55,565 nucleotides of DNA from Owenweeksia sp. (GTDB lineage: Bacteria > Bacteroidota > Bacteroidia > Flavobacteriales > Schleiferiaceae): positions 1 to 55,565 of the forward strand of contig JANQHO010000056.1 in NCBI GenBank assembly GCA_028277105.1, read 5' to 3'. The position numbers were made by a program, and so were the translations under genes. Below are positions 33,766-41,672 of the stretch, one piece after another. Numbering within the stretch: the first letter of the stretch is position 1; every line of letters begins with the position of its first letter. Below the pieces are notes generated by a model, which saw only the letters and a list, made by a program, of their open reading frames with translations, did not search any database and was not told the DNA's origin.

Positions 33766-34677
33766 TCAGCTATAGCTAAGCTTTTTTAACTGGCGGTCTA
33801 CTACAGCTAATCCTTCACGGAAACTATGTGGCTGGTAACCCAGGTCCTTTTCAGCTTTGTCGAGTATAAAGCCTGTCGCTGGCGGCCGTTTGGCCGCCTG
33901 ATTAAGGGTGTCAGAACTCACTTGAGTAATAAGGCCTTTATCCAGTTGCCAGAAATCAGCTACCTCTTGCACCATTTCTATAACACTTAAATAATCTTTT
34001 CCTGAGATATGGTAAACACCCCGGGCTTGTTTTTTAGCAGCGAGAATACAGCCATCTGCCAGATCTTCAGCTAATGTGGGAGTGCGAAACTGATCGTTAA
34101 CTACCTTAATTGGTTTTCCACTTTCCAAAGCGCTTTTAGCCCACAACACAATATTGGATCGACTCATACTTTCTGCCACCCCGTAAACCAATACTGTACG
34201 TAAAATAGCGTGCTTAACCCGGCTTTTGTTCAGTATTTCCTCTGCCCTGAGTTTACTTTCACCATAAAAACTCAAGGGCTTGGGCGGGTCTTCCTCCCGG
34301 TAAGGGCCTGCTTCACCATCAAATATGAAATCCGTGGAAAGATGTACCAGGTGAATATCGTCTTTTTCACAGGCTTCAATAAGGTATTTTACAGCGTCAA
34401 CATTCAATTTTATACAAACCTCTTTATCACTTTCACAGGCATCCACATTAGTCATAGCGGCTGTATGGATTATACAATCCGGTTTTAGTTCAGCCAATGA
34501 TGATTCTACTTCCGATTTGTTGGTAACATCTAATGAATGGTACTGATAGCCGTAACGATCGGTAAGGCGATTATTTCCTATTGAAGTAGCAATCAACTCA
34601 ACTTCCGGATCGGCTTTAAGCTTATGGACAAGCTTCTGACCCAATAAACCATTGGAACCGGTAACTAATATCTTCAT
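33766..34677 (-). CDS. RmlD-like SDR (dTDP-4-dehydrorhamnose reductase family)
   Basis: A 303-residue extended SDR of the RmlD family. The NAD(P)-binding motif is TGSNGLLGQKLV (6-17), IHTAAMTNVDACE (about 69-81) is the typical family strand, and the active-site YGESKLRAEE follows LSTDFIFDGEAGPYREED. RmlD reduces dTDP-4-keto-rhamnose, but many Bacteroidota paralogues carry out other reductions, and rmlA, rmlB and rmlC are not in this window. I therefore assign family only. It is 3 bp downstream of the PspC-domain gene in a minus-strand group. Confidence 0.85.
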   Translation of the reverse strand: MKILVTGSNGLLGQKLVHKLKADPEVELIATSIGNNRLTDRYGYQYHSLDVTNKSEVESSLAELKPDCIIHTAAMTNVDACESDKEVCIKLNVDAVKYLIEACEKDDIHLVHLSTDFIFDGEAGPYREEDPPKPLSFYGESKLRAEEILNKSRVKHAILRTVLVYGVAESMSRSNIVLWAKSALESGKPIKVVNDQFRTPTLAEDLADGCILAAKKQARGVYHISGKDYLSVIEMVQEVADFWQLDKGLITQVSSDTLNQAAKRPPATGFILDKAEKDLGYQPHSFREGLAVVDRQLKKLSYS

Positions 34678-34680
34678 GAT

Positions 34681-34845
34681 TTAATATTCTTTTGGCTTAA
34701 CCAGGGCAAGGATGAGATAGATGAGGATAGGTGAACCTACTCCGAGAATTGTAGCTATTACAAAAACCCAACGCAAACCGGTGACGTCTAGCCCAAACCT
34801 ATCGGCCAGCCAGGCACAAACCCCCAATATTTTGCCTTCTGTCAT
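34681..34845 (-). CDS. Small PspC-domain protein
   Basis: A 54-residue protein reading MTEGKILGVCAWLADRFGLD, then a W/FV turn and one membrane helix (about 30-48, VIATILGVGSPILIYLILALV), ending KPKEY. G-V-C-A-W-L-A-D-R-F-G-L-D is the PspC core (GVCxGLAxxxxxD), so this is a minimal single PspC domain. In proteobacteria PspC is a membrane partner of phage-shock signalling, and stand-alone domains of this size have no assigned role. Its start overlaps the end of the K+ channel gene by 4 bases (ATGA). Confidence 0.82.
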   Translation of the reverse strand: MTEGKILGVCAWLADRFGLDVTGLRWVFVIATILGVGSPILIYLILALVKPKEY

Positions 34846-35909
34846 TCGCTTAAAAATTTATGTAATCCTTCTATTTCTTCGGGTTTTCCCAGTACAAAAA
34901 GCCTGGCCCGGGGAGTAATTCTCGTATCACCTCCGGGGTTGATCACATATTCTCCACCGGGTGTTTTCAATCCAATTATAGAACAACCTGTTTTTTGCCT
35001 TAAAGCCAGGTCTTTTATTAAAAGGCTATCCAGGCTCCCGGTTATTTGTTGAACTTCAACTTCTTCTAAATTTATAGTAGAACTCCCTTCTACACTGATA
35101 TGATTTAAAAAGTCAACTATATTGGGCGACATGACCAAGGTTGCCATGTGTGCTCCACCTACCCCCTCAGGCATTACAACTGCGTCAGCCCCGATGGCTT
35201 TTAATTTTTCTTCGGCACTTTCGTTAGAAGCGCGGGAGATGATCGAAATATTTTTATTTAAACTCCGGGCAGAGATCACAACGTAAAGGTTATCTGCATC
35301 TTTGCTTAAAGAAGTTATAATAGACCTTGCTTTTTCAATTCCTGCATCCAACAGTACTTTATCGTTGGTGGCATCACCGTGTATGTGAGGAATACCTTCA
35401 TTTAAAAGGAACTCTTCTATGATATCGGGGTTACTTTCTATAACCACATATCTTTGGTTATAAGCTTCCAGTTTTTTAGCTGCCCTGCGTCCATTGCGGC
35501 CAAAGCCACATATTATTACATGTGAAGCATATTTTCTGATGGATGATTCCAAGCGATACTTTTTAAAATAATGGGCCAATTCACCGGAAAAAACAGAACG
35601 GGTAATAGCCGTTATACCGTAGGCAAAAGTACCAAAACTGGTAATGATCAAAAATGATGTAAAGAACTGCCCTTCCGGGCTGAGTGGCCTTACTTCCATG
35701 AAACCGACTGTACTAAGGGTAATTACCGTCATATAGAAGGCTTCCCTGAAATTGTAACCTTCTATAATGGTAAAACCTACTATGCCTATAGCCAGGATAG
35801 ACAACAGGAGAAATAAGGTGAGGTAAAGGTTTTTAAAAACTTTGATGCGGCTCAAGGAAATCCGATTAAATATCGAGTACCGAGTCACGGGAACCACCGC
35901 CCCGGACAT
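34842..35909 (-). CDS. RCK-domain potassium channel family protein
   Basis: A two-helix ion channel with a cytosolic RCK module, up to 355 residues. Helix 1 is at about 28-48, the pore loop and filter LSTVGFME at 65-72, and helix 2 at about 82-103. The TrkA-N Rossmann domain has HVIICGFGRNGRRAAKKL (130-147), and the TrkA-C domain ends at 355. The filter reads TVGFME in place of TVGYGD, a variation I recall from other Bacteroidota, so conduction of K+ is likely but not certain. The ATG at 35909 lies 44 bases inside the upstream PspC gene; a TTG at 35855, just after that gene's stop, would give a more typical beginning (SRIKVFKNLYL). Confidence 0.85.
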   Translation of the reverse strand: MSGAVVPVTRYSIFNRISLSRIKVFKNLYLTLFLLLSILAIGIVGFTIIEGYNFREAFYMTVITLSTVGFMEVRPLSPEGQFFTSFLIITSFGTFAYGITAITRSVFSGELAHYFKKYRLESSIRKYASHVIICGFGRNGRRAAKKLEAYNQRYVVIESNPDIIEEFLLNEGIPHIHGDATNDKVLLDAGIEKARSIITSLSKDADNLYVVISARSLNKNISIISRASNESAEEKLKAIGADAVVMPEGVGGAHMATLVMSPNIVDFLNHISVEGSSTINLEEVEVQQITGSLDSLLIKDLALRQKTGCSIIGLKTPGGEYVINPGGDTRITPRARLFVLGKPEEIEGLHKFLSE

Positions 35910-36093
35910 AATCTTTGATCTTTATCCAAAAAGCTAAAATAAGATAGATAATGAGAGGCGACCCAAGAGCTATAAATGAAGTATAAATAAAATAAAGTCT
36001 TATCACACCGGGCCTGATACCCATACGGGCACCCATGCGGCTGCATACTTCAAAGCCTCTCCTCTCGCAATAGTCGCGTATTCTGTCAATCAT
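35866..36093 (-). CDS. PspC-domain protein
   Basis: A 75-residue protein from the ATG at 36093 (the open frame reaches 36177, but 28 extra residues would lie inside the DUF2851 gene and are unlike a PspC start). It reads MIDRIRDYCERRGFEVCSRM, a basic PspC-like lead (SRMGARMGIRPGVIRLYFIY) and one membrane helix ending WIKIKDYV, then a short polar tail. Together with the 54-residue PspC protein it flanks the K+ channel gene. It starts 2 bp after the DUF2851 stop. Role unknown; an inner-membrane partner of the channel is a guess based only on position. Confidence 0.75.
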   Translation of the reverse strand: MIDRIRDYCERRGFEVCSRMGARMGIRPGVIRLYFIYTSFIALGSPLIIYLILAFWIKIKDYVRGGGSRDSVLDI

Positions 36094-36095
36094 TT

Positions 36096-37364
36096 CTATC
36101 TCCTTAGCAAATGTATTCCAATGCCGCAATTTAAACATTTTTTGTGCTCGCAGTAATGGTGGTATAGTTGGATACATGCCTGCGAATGTAAGGCGGAACG
36201 CAGTTTTAAACCGGATTGTTCAAAGATACGGCTGATCTTGTTCTTTTCGGCCTTTAGCTGCTCCAGTAAATCCAATGCCCTTTGTTTGTAGAAAGGTTCG
36301 TCTTTAGAAAGCCCGTAAATAAACAGAAATGGCACAATGACATTAATGATCAGTACGTCTTTGAACTTATCCCCTGCTTCTGCCCTGCGCTCTTCGGTTT
36401 CAATATCAAAACGGTAATGGGTTTTCCAATACTCTGAGGGAGCTGTGGATAGCTTTTCTTTTAACCGGGCAATTTCACCAGCCTCAAGAATATGGGAAAA
36501 CAAACTTTCACTCTGATGAATAAGAGCTGCAAACTGAGCTATCCTAAGAACTGGAAAAGATGCAGGCCTGAGGCGGGCAAACTTCCAGATAAATGATTCT
36601 GTTTGTTTTAGTTTGTACTTAGCTTTTAAGAAGTGAAACTCTCGCTTTAGTTTCTGGCCATACTGATCTTTTACATTTTCGAGTAAGCCTGCTATACCAA
36701 AAAGCAATGCTTCGATCTGAAAAATATCTTTTTTGTGTTTCCCCAGTATTTTTTGGGGAAGGTTTTGAGCCATTATCAGCATAGGTTCGGCATTAATTTT
36801 AAGGCCATAACCACGAGCTATCCACTGGTAAAAGGTTTCATTCCAATCGCCTTTATTTCTTTGGAGGATCTCCCGGATGGCTTCTGATTTTTGCTCTAAG
36901 CGTTCTACCAAAACCCTTTCCAACATGGATTCTACGATAAAGGGATCGACTTCTCGCAACTGTTTTTCGCAAGGTATGAGATCCATAGTTTCTGTTAGCC
37001 TGCAGTAACGTTCATACTGCTTGTCATCAAACCTGTTTTTAAGTTCAAGGGCGGGTATTTGATTATTATTACTATCGGCTACTTTTCCATCATTTTTGTA
37101 TACCAGATGGAGTATTACATTTTTGTAGGCCTCATCATTTTGATGACCGTGCCTGTTCCAGTCGGTAGCTTTTACATGGATCTCCACCTGCCCTACCCAA
37201 AGTTGCTTTCCTATCCTTATTCTGGCTTCCCTGAAATCTGGACCGGCATCGCTGTTGACGTAGCCTGGATGCAATATCTCCAACTCTTCGCCATCTGGGG
37301 TATACATATTTTTGTGGTTAAAATTTTGGTATTTCCACAGGTAATGGAGAAACTCTTCTTTCAT
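36096..37364 (-). CDS. DUF2851 family protein
   Basis: A 422-residue cytoplasmic protein of the Bacteroidota DUF2851 family. The recognisable opening is MKEEFLHYLWKYQNFNHKNM and ILHPGYVNSDAGPDFREARIRIG..VGQVEIHVKATDWNRHGH, whose D-x-x-x-E-x-H pattern resembles the PD-(D/E)xK nuclease core (inference). The C-terminus ends in a small cysteine motif, CEHKKCLNCGIG, likely a zinc knuckle. Length is normal for the family. It diverges from yceI with 124 bp between and heads a minus-strand operon with PspC, K+ channel, PspC and the RmlD-like gene. No experimental function is known to me. Confidence 0.8.
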   Translation of the reverse strand: MKEEFLHYLWKYQNFNHKNMYTPDGEELEILHPGYVNSDAGPDFREARIRIGKQLWVGQVEIHVKATDWNRHGHQNDEAYKNVILHLVYKNDGKVADSNNNQIPALELKNRFDDKQYERYCRLTETMDLIPCEKQLREVDPFIVESMLERVLVERLEQKSEAIREILQRNKGDWNETFYQWIARGYGLKINAEPMLIMAQNLPQKILGKHKKDIFQIEALLFGIAGLLENVKDQYGQKLKREFHFLKAKYKLKQTESFIWKFARLRPASFPVLRIAQFAALIHQSESLFSHILEAGEIARLKEKLSTAPSEYWKTHYRFDIETEERRAEAGDKFKDVLIINVIVPFLFIYGLSKDEPFYKQRALDLLEQLKAEKNKISRIFEQSGLKLRSALHSQACIQLYHHYCEHKKCLNCGIGIHLLRR

Positions 37365-37438
37365 GTTTTAAATAATAGCATTCCCAATATATAAAATTGG
37401 TAAGCCTGTTAAATTTTGCGGTAAAATGATTTTTAAAG

Positions 37439-37469
37439 TTGCGATTTCAATGTTTAAACATTAATTTAG
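37439..37469 (+). promoter_or_regulatory. Putative yceI promoter
   Basis: TTG (37439-37441), 20 bases, then TAATTTAG (37462-37469), which fits TAnnTTTG at seven of eight positions. The ATG of the YceI gene is 20 bp beyond, so the leader would be short. Confidence 0.4.
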
Positions 37470-37488
37470 CGGAAACAAATAATACAAT

Positions 37489-38046
37489 ATGGAAACAACA
37501 ACACTAAACAATCAGACTCTCACAGGTAAATGGAGTGTGGATCACGTTCACTCCAACCTTCAATTTACCGTTGATCACCTTGTGATATCTCAAGTAAATG
37601 GATCTTTTAGAGACTACACCGGAAGCCTGAGTAATGAAGGTGAAAATTTTGAAGATGCCCAAATCGATTTCAGCATCAAAACAGCATCTCTTAATACTAA
37701 TAATGAGATGCGAGACGATCATCTCCGTTCGGATGACTTCTTCAATGCGGAAGCTTATCCCGAAATAGTTTTCAAGTCCACCGGTATTGAGAAAACAGGT
37801 GACAATACTTTTAATATCAATGGCACTTTGACTATAAGAGACGTTCGTAAGTCTGTTACTTTTAAGGCTAAAGTAGGAGGAGTTGCCAAAGATGCTTATG
37901 GCAACACTAAACTTGGCTTGAGAGTTTCTACTGAAATCGACCGTTTTGATTACAATCTAAAATGGAATCAGTTAACTGAAGCAGGAGGCTTTACCGTTGG
38001 TAAGGAAGTAGAAATAACCGGTAATTTGCAATTGGTAAAACAATAG
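37489..38046 (+). CDS. YceI family protein
   Basis: A 185-residue lipocalin-like YceI domain protein that binds isoprenoid-type lipids in characterised members. The family pattern is complete: WSVDHVHSNLQFTVDHLVISQVNGSFRDYTG (14-44), NEMRDDHLRSDDFFNAEAYPEIVFKST (about 73-99), LTIRDVRKSVTF and RFDYNLKWNQLTEAGGFTVGKEVEI. There is no signal peptide: it begins METTTLNNQTLTGKW, so unlike E. coli YceI it is probably cytoplasmic. Its own terminator separates it from the marR gene 58 bp on. Confidence 0.93.
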   Translation: METTTLNNQTLTGKWSVDHVHSNLQFTVDHLVISQVNGSFRDYTGSLSNEGENFEDAQIDFSIKTASLNTNNEMRDDHLRSDDFFNAEAYPEIVFKSTGIEKTGDNTFNINGTLTIRDVRKSVTFKAKVGGVAKDAYGNTKLGLRVSTEIDRFDYNLKWNQLTEAGGFTVGKEVEITGNLQLVKQ

Positions 38047-38066
38047 TTAACAATATCTTAATTTTG

Positions 38067-38096
38067 TACCCGCCTTTACAGGGCGGGTAATTTTTT
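38067..38096 (+). terminator. Rho-independent terminator after yceI
   Basis: TACCCGCC / GGCGGGTA forms an 8-bp GC-rich stem with a 7-base loop, followed by AATTTTTT. It starts 21 bp after the yceI stop and ends 8 bp before the start codon of the MarR-type gene, so any read-through would be low. Confidence 0.85.
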
Positions 38097-38103
38097 ACTA
38101 CTA

Positions 38104-38574
38104 ATGGGTTTAGCAGAAGATATACACCAGGCAAAATTCAGAAGCGCTCACCAAAAAGCTGCCATTAACATCATTTATACTTACAACTGGTTAATGGAAA
38201 GAGTACGTGATATGCTATCAGAAGAAGGACTTACCAATCAACAATTTAATGTGTTGAGAATACTAAGGGGAAGCCAGCCGGAACCTCTGAGCACTTTACA
38301 GATAAGAGAGCGAATGCTCGATAAAATGAGCGATACTTCGCGTATAGTAGATCGACTGGTAAAGAAAAAACTGGTAAGCAAAAAAACCTGCAAACACGAT
38401 AAAAGGCTGGTTGACATTTGCATTACCCAATATGGTTTAAACCTCTTGGCCAGAATTGATAAGAAAGAGGCCATGTTAGATGATTCTTTGAAAAATTTAT
38501 CAGATGAAGAAGCTACCCTGCTCAGTGATGTACTCGACAAAATAAGAGCGCAGAGGACTATCGCAGAAGGGTGA
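38104..38574 (+). CDS. MarR family transcriptional regulator
   Basis: A 156-residue winged-helix regulator. The recognition region is LTNQQFNVLRILRGSQPEPLSTLQIRERMLDKMSDTSRIVDRLVKKKLVSKKTCKHDKRLVDICITQYGLNLL (about 42-117 with the wing at CKHDKRL), and helices at both ends form the dimer. It has the general MarR layout and no extra domain. MarR proteins often control the neighbouring gene, so yceI upstream (also plus strand) is a candidate target, but no palindromic operator is obvious to me. The last 17 bases overlap the convergent CHU_C gene. Confidence 0.9.
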   Translation: MGLAEDIHQAKFRSAHQKAAINIIYTYNWLMERVRDMLSEEGLTNQQFNVLRILRGSQPEPLSTLQIRERMLDKMSDTSRIVDRLVKKKLVSKKTCKHDKRLVDICITQYGLNLLARIDKKEAMLDDSLKNLSDEEATLLSDVLDKIRAQRTIAEG

Positions 38575-39583
38575 CATGACCTTCGTACGGATGTTCCCGG
38601 TTGTAGAAATCCCTTACGATTATCTTATATACGTATACACCCTGGTCTACAGGCACCCCTTTGTAGGTTCCATCCCAACCCTCTGCGGATGATTCATTCC
38701 AGGCAAAAAGCATTTCTCCCCAGCGATTGTAGATCATAGCATTATAAGATTTGATCCCCACTCCCTCAAAACGGAACACTTCATTAATGTCATCTCCGTT
38801 CGGGGTAAAGGCATTAGGTATGTGAACTGCAAAATGTTCATTCACATACACCTCTTTTACAATGGTGTCATAGCACAAACCATTATCTACCACCTGCACT
38901 ATTGTTTTCTTACCTGCCCTGGTCATTTGCTGTTTGAGATAGATGCCCCTGCCCAATTCCCTACCATTAATAAACCAACTCACACTAGCCGCTGCTCCCG
39001 TAAACTGAAGTTCGAGGAAATCCATCAGCTGAAGAGTGTCGGGCAAAATATTAATTCCCGCGACTGGTTGATCTACCACCTTGATATTGTGAAAGATAGT
39101 ATCATTTTTACAGGGATTGTTCAAAGCTACGAGGTAAATTGTGGTATCCCGTAAAGGCGTAAAGTTGATAGTTTGCTTTTTGAAGCCTCCTTGCCATAAA
39201 AAATCATCGCCTGCCTGGCCCGATAAAATGACTGGGGTACCACGGCATACCACTTCAGGTCCCCTTATTTTTGCCTGATCGGGTAAGGATAGGAAAACAA
39301 AAGCCTTGACCGGGTCACCCTGGCAGCCATTACTGTTTGTTTCCCTAACCTGAACAGGGAAAAGTCCGGAATGCGGACCCCACTTGATCAAGATATCATG
39401 AGTTCCGAATCCACCTATAATTTGCCCTCCGTTTACCGTCCAGTGGTAGCTGGAGCCCGGGGTAGAAGGAATGGCCAAATGAGAGGGATTTCCTATGATA
39501 CAAATCGTATCTAGTACCTGGGCCCTGGCTAAAGGAAGGTAAAGGGTGAGGGCAAAAAGCCCGATCAACCCTTTAACTTTCAC
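38558..39583 (-). CDS. Secreted protein with gliding-motility-associated C-terminal (CHU_C, T9SS type B) domain
   Basis: A 341-residue secreted protein: signal peptide (1-21, MKVKGLIGLFALTLYLPLARA), an Ig/PKD-like first domain (SYHWTVNGGQIIGG...ILIKWG...VRETNSNGCQGD), two further beta domains, and a C-terminal CHU_C domain from about 255 (IPNAFTPNGDDINEVFRFEG...YNRWGEMLFAW...WDGTYKGVPVDQGVYVYKI). CHU_C is the type B signal for type IX secretion and in gliding bacteria usually works with a PorP/SprF partner, none of which is in the window. Last gene of a three-gene secreted-protein operon; its first domain is related to that of the 218-residue protein upstream. Its 3' end overlaps marR by 17 bases. 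Confidence 0.88.
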   Translation of the reverse strand: MKVKGLIGLFALTLYLPLARAQVLDTICIIGNPSHLAIPSTPGSSYHWTVNGGQIIGGFGTHDILIKWGPHSGLFPVQVRETNSNGCQGDPVKAFVFLSLPDQAKIRGPEVVCRGTPVILSGQAGDDFLWQGGFKKQTINFTPLRDTTIYLVALNNPCKNDTIFHNIKVVDQPVAGINILPDTLQLMDFLELQFTGAAASVSWFINGRELGRGIYLKQQMTRAGKKTIVQVVDNGLCYDTIVKEVYVNEHFAVHIPNAFTPNGDDINEVFRFEGVGIKSYNAMIYNRWGEMLFAWNESSAEGWDGTYKGVPVDQGVYVYKIIVRDFYNREHPYEGHVTLLR

Positions 39584-39594
39584 CTTTCAGATTT

Positions 39595-40251
39595 TTAATA
39601 GTGATAAATAGAAGCTGTGGCTGGTTTAGGATAGATAAAAATGGTAGTACTCGGTAAACCACTGACATCAGCTACACAGGAGTTGCCGTCTGCAAGACCA
39701 GTAATGGAAATGGTTTGAGTACTGGCATAAGCCGGCAGGTTTATCACGTAAGGGCTGGCAATAGCTGTATCGGTATAGTTAACCGAACCATCAGTATAAT
39801 CAATTATCCAGGGCGCTTCACCCGTAAGACTGGCTGTTATTTGTGACACATTATCCGTACAGACGGAATCTCCTATTAAAGCAATGGTAGGTAAGGCGTT
39901 GATTGTGATATCCAAACCAACGGTGTCCCCCAAACATCCGTTAATATTGGTCTCCACCAAATAGAGGGTATAGGTACCGGTAGTACTCCCCCAGTCGATT
40001 TGAATAATACTGTCATTAGGGGTAATGGTAGTATCAATGGTACCGGCTGTAGGATCTGACAAAGACCAACTGTAAGTGCTTGTTGGATTAGAATTCATAA
40101 TTCCATAAACTACATCTTGTGACCCGGCACAAACACTGTCGGGGGAAGTGGATTGAGCATTGGCTTTGTAGCTCAATATTCCGATGAGTAAAAAAGTGAT
40201 CCAAAGAACTGCTTTTTTTACAGTGATTTGATTAGTACTTGTTGTTTTCAT
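39595..40251 (-). CDS. Secreted Ig/PKD-like protein ending in IYHY
   Basis: A 218-residue secreted protein with a long, basic signal region (about 1-32, ...AVLWITFLLIGILSYKANAQ) and two beta-sandwich modules. The first (STYSWSLSDPTAGTIDTT...IIQIDWGSTTGTYTLYLVETNINGCLGD) is clearly related to the first domain of the CHU_C protein 11 bp downstream. The second has APWIIDYTDGSVNYTDTAIASPY. It has neither a type A nor a type B sorting domain. It ends PKPATASIYHY, whose last four residues match those of the protein encoded just upstream (DKIYHY). No known function; placement in the operon suggests a surface complex with its neighbours. Confidence 0.82.
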   Translation of the reverse strand: MKTTSTNQITVKKAVLWITFLLIGILSYKANAQSTSPDSVCAGSQDVVYGIMNSNPTSTYSWSLSDPTAGTIDTTITPNDSIIQIDWGSTTGTYTLYLVETNINGCLGDTVGLDITINALPTIALIGDSVCTDNVSQITASLTGEAPWIIDYTDGSVNYTDTAIASPYVINLPAYASTQTISITGLADGNSCVADVSGLPSTTIFIYPKPATASIYHY

Positions 40252-40298
40252 GACTCTGCTTTTAAGTATTAATTGATGATTAGGATAAAATTTTCAGG

Positions 40299-41672
40299 TT
40301 AATAATGATATATCTTGTCAGTAATAACTCCTTTGAAATCAGAAAAATAACCATACATACAGCCGCTCTTTCTCCCCCCATTTACAATGCCTACGTGAAA
40401 TTTTGCTACATCATTCTCTATAGTGTGGTTTGAGCCTGTGGCAATGTTGCTGGTGTTGTATTTAACCCGGGCAAACATCCACTCGGTATTGCCGTTTACC
40501 GGGCTGAAATTGCTTTGCTTGAGAAGGTTTGTACTACCGTTTATCTCAAAGTGATTTTCTGCTCCCTCAGGGACCAAGACCATCAGATAAAAGTCTTCAC
40601 TTTTGCTACGGGTGAATGTTACGGAATTGGAACCAGTACAATAAGTTGAGGGCAATACAGCTGCCCCTAATTCGCAACCAAAGCCGGTAATGTGGAGAAC
40701 GTATATTTTTTTTGAGCTGGTAATATATATTTCTTCGTTAGCCAACGATATTTCATACTGTTCAGCTGAGTTCAGGGTAGTAACAGGCACAGGGTCTCCA
40801 TCCAAAAAAACCTGAGTATTGTTCTCTGTAGCCAATAGGTATACTTTATCATCCTGGTCGTTGCCATCACCACGTAAAAAGCCCTTTACCACGATATATT
40901 CCGTTCCGATGAATTCGGTGGGTATCAATTGATCACCCATTACATCCCGGCAAAAGCCATAATCTTCATTACTGCCTGAATCCTGCATGATGGTTACGGC
41001 AACTGGCTTATCACTTCTTACTATACTACCGGCCAATTGTTTATCGGCATCATTACTCGCTGCCCGGGCCGAATAGGTTTCACCTTCATCCAGCGTAATG
41101 GTATAGCTGGTATTAGCAACACGTCCTACAATATCTTCACTGGGGATAATGGTAACCCGGGTATTGTTTTGAGTGGCTACAATCTCAAAAGAAGCAAAAG
41201 GAAGAGGGGTAAAAGCACTGGATATATTCCACTTGGTTTGAGCAGGAATAAAGAATTCCATACCGAGGGCATTATCTGATTTAAGAGAGAATATGTCGGT
41301 GTTGTAGCCGTTGGATTTAACTTCGTAATAAGCGGTAATGGTGGCAGTGGAGTAAATCTTAATTCCTTTGTTTAAAATACTGTCTGCCGGAGTATTTTCA
41401 ATCTCTGAGATTTGGGCTGTCATATCAATAGACTTGGTCTCAAAAGAAGTCAGAGTAAATGTAGAATCATTAAAAGCGGGATTAGCCGGTTGAGAAATAG
41501 TAACAACGGCAGGATCATCCAGGCAGGAGACTCTGAAAACTATGGGGCGATCGGAATGACCGGAGGAAACATCAGGGGCGACAAACCAGAATTCCTGGCC
41601 AGTTTGTGCGAGCATAACTTTTGATGCTCCCACCCAAAAAATCAAAATGTAGATTTTTTTTAAGTAGATCAT
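40299..41672 (-). CDS. Secreted IgGFc-binding-like protein ending in IYHY
   Basis: About 457 residues from the ATG at 41672, which gives a good signal peptide (MIYLKKIYILIFWVGASKVM then LAQ); the frame is open 22 codons further upstream, but that extension is not signal-like. The mature start TGQEFWFVAPDVSSGHSDRPIVFRVSC and later DNALGMEFFIPAQTK, ATQNNTRVTIIPSED and MGDQLIPTEFIGTEYIVVKGF resemble the IgGFc-binding domain repeated in several Bacteroidota surface proteins. The C-terminus is DFKGVITDKIYHY. No T9SS domain. A run of nine G immediately precedes the start codon (41674-41682), so it could alter ribosome binding if its length varies. First gene of the operon, with a 435-bp upstream gap. 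Confidence 0.8.
   Translation of the reverse strand: MIYLKKIYILIFWVGASKVMLAQTGQEFWFVAPDVSSGHSDRPIVFRVSCLDDPAVVTISQPANPAFNDSTFTLTSFETKSIDMTAQISEIENTPADSILNKGIKIYSTATITAYYEVKSNGYNTDIFSLKSDNALGMEFFIPAQTKWNISSAFTPLPFASFEIVATQNNTRVTIIPSEDIVGRVANTSYTITLDEGETYSARAASNDADKQLAGSIVRSDKPVAVTIMQDSGSNEDYGFCRDVMGDQLIPTEFIGTEYIVVKGFLRGDGNDQDDKVYLLATENNTQVFLDGDPVPVTTLNSAEQYEISLANEEIYITSSKKIYVLHITGFGCELGAAVLPSTYCTGSNSVTFTRSKSEDFYLMVLVPEGAENHFEINGSTNLLKQSNFSPVNGNTEWMFARVKYNTSNIATGSNHTIENDVAKFHVGIVNGGRKSGCMYGYFSDFKGVITDKIYHY

Noticed and set aside
33766..34677. Naming the SDR rfbD/rmlD as part of a dTDP-rhamnose cluster
   Set aside because: rmlA, rmlB and rmlC are not adjacent, and the family has many other members, so only the family is given.
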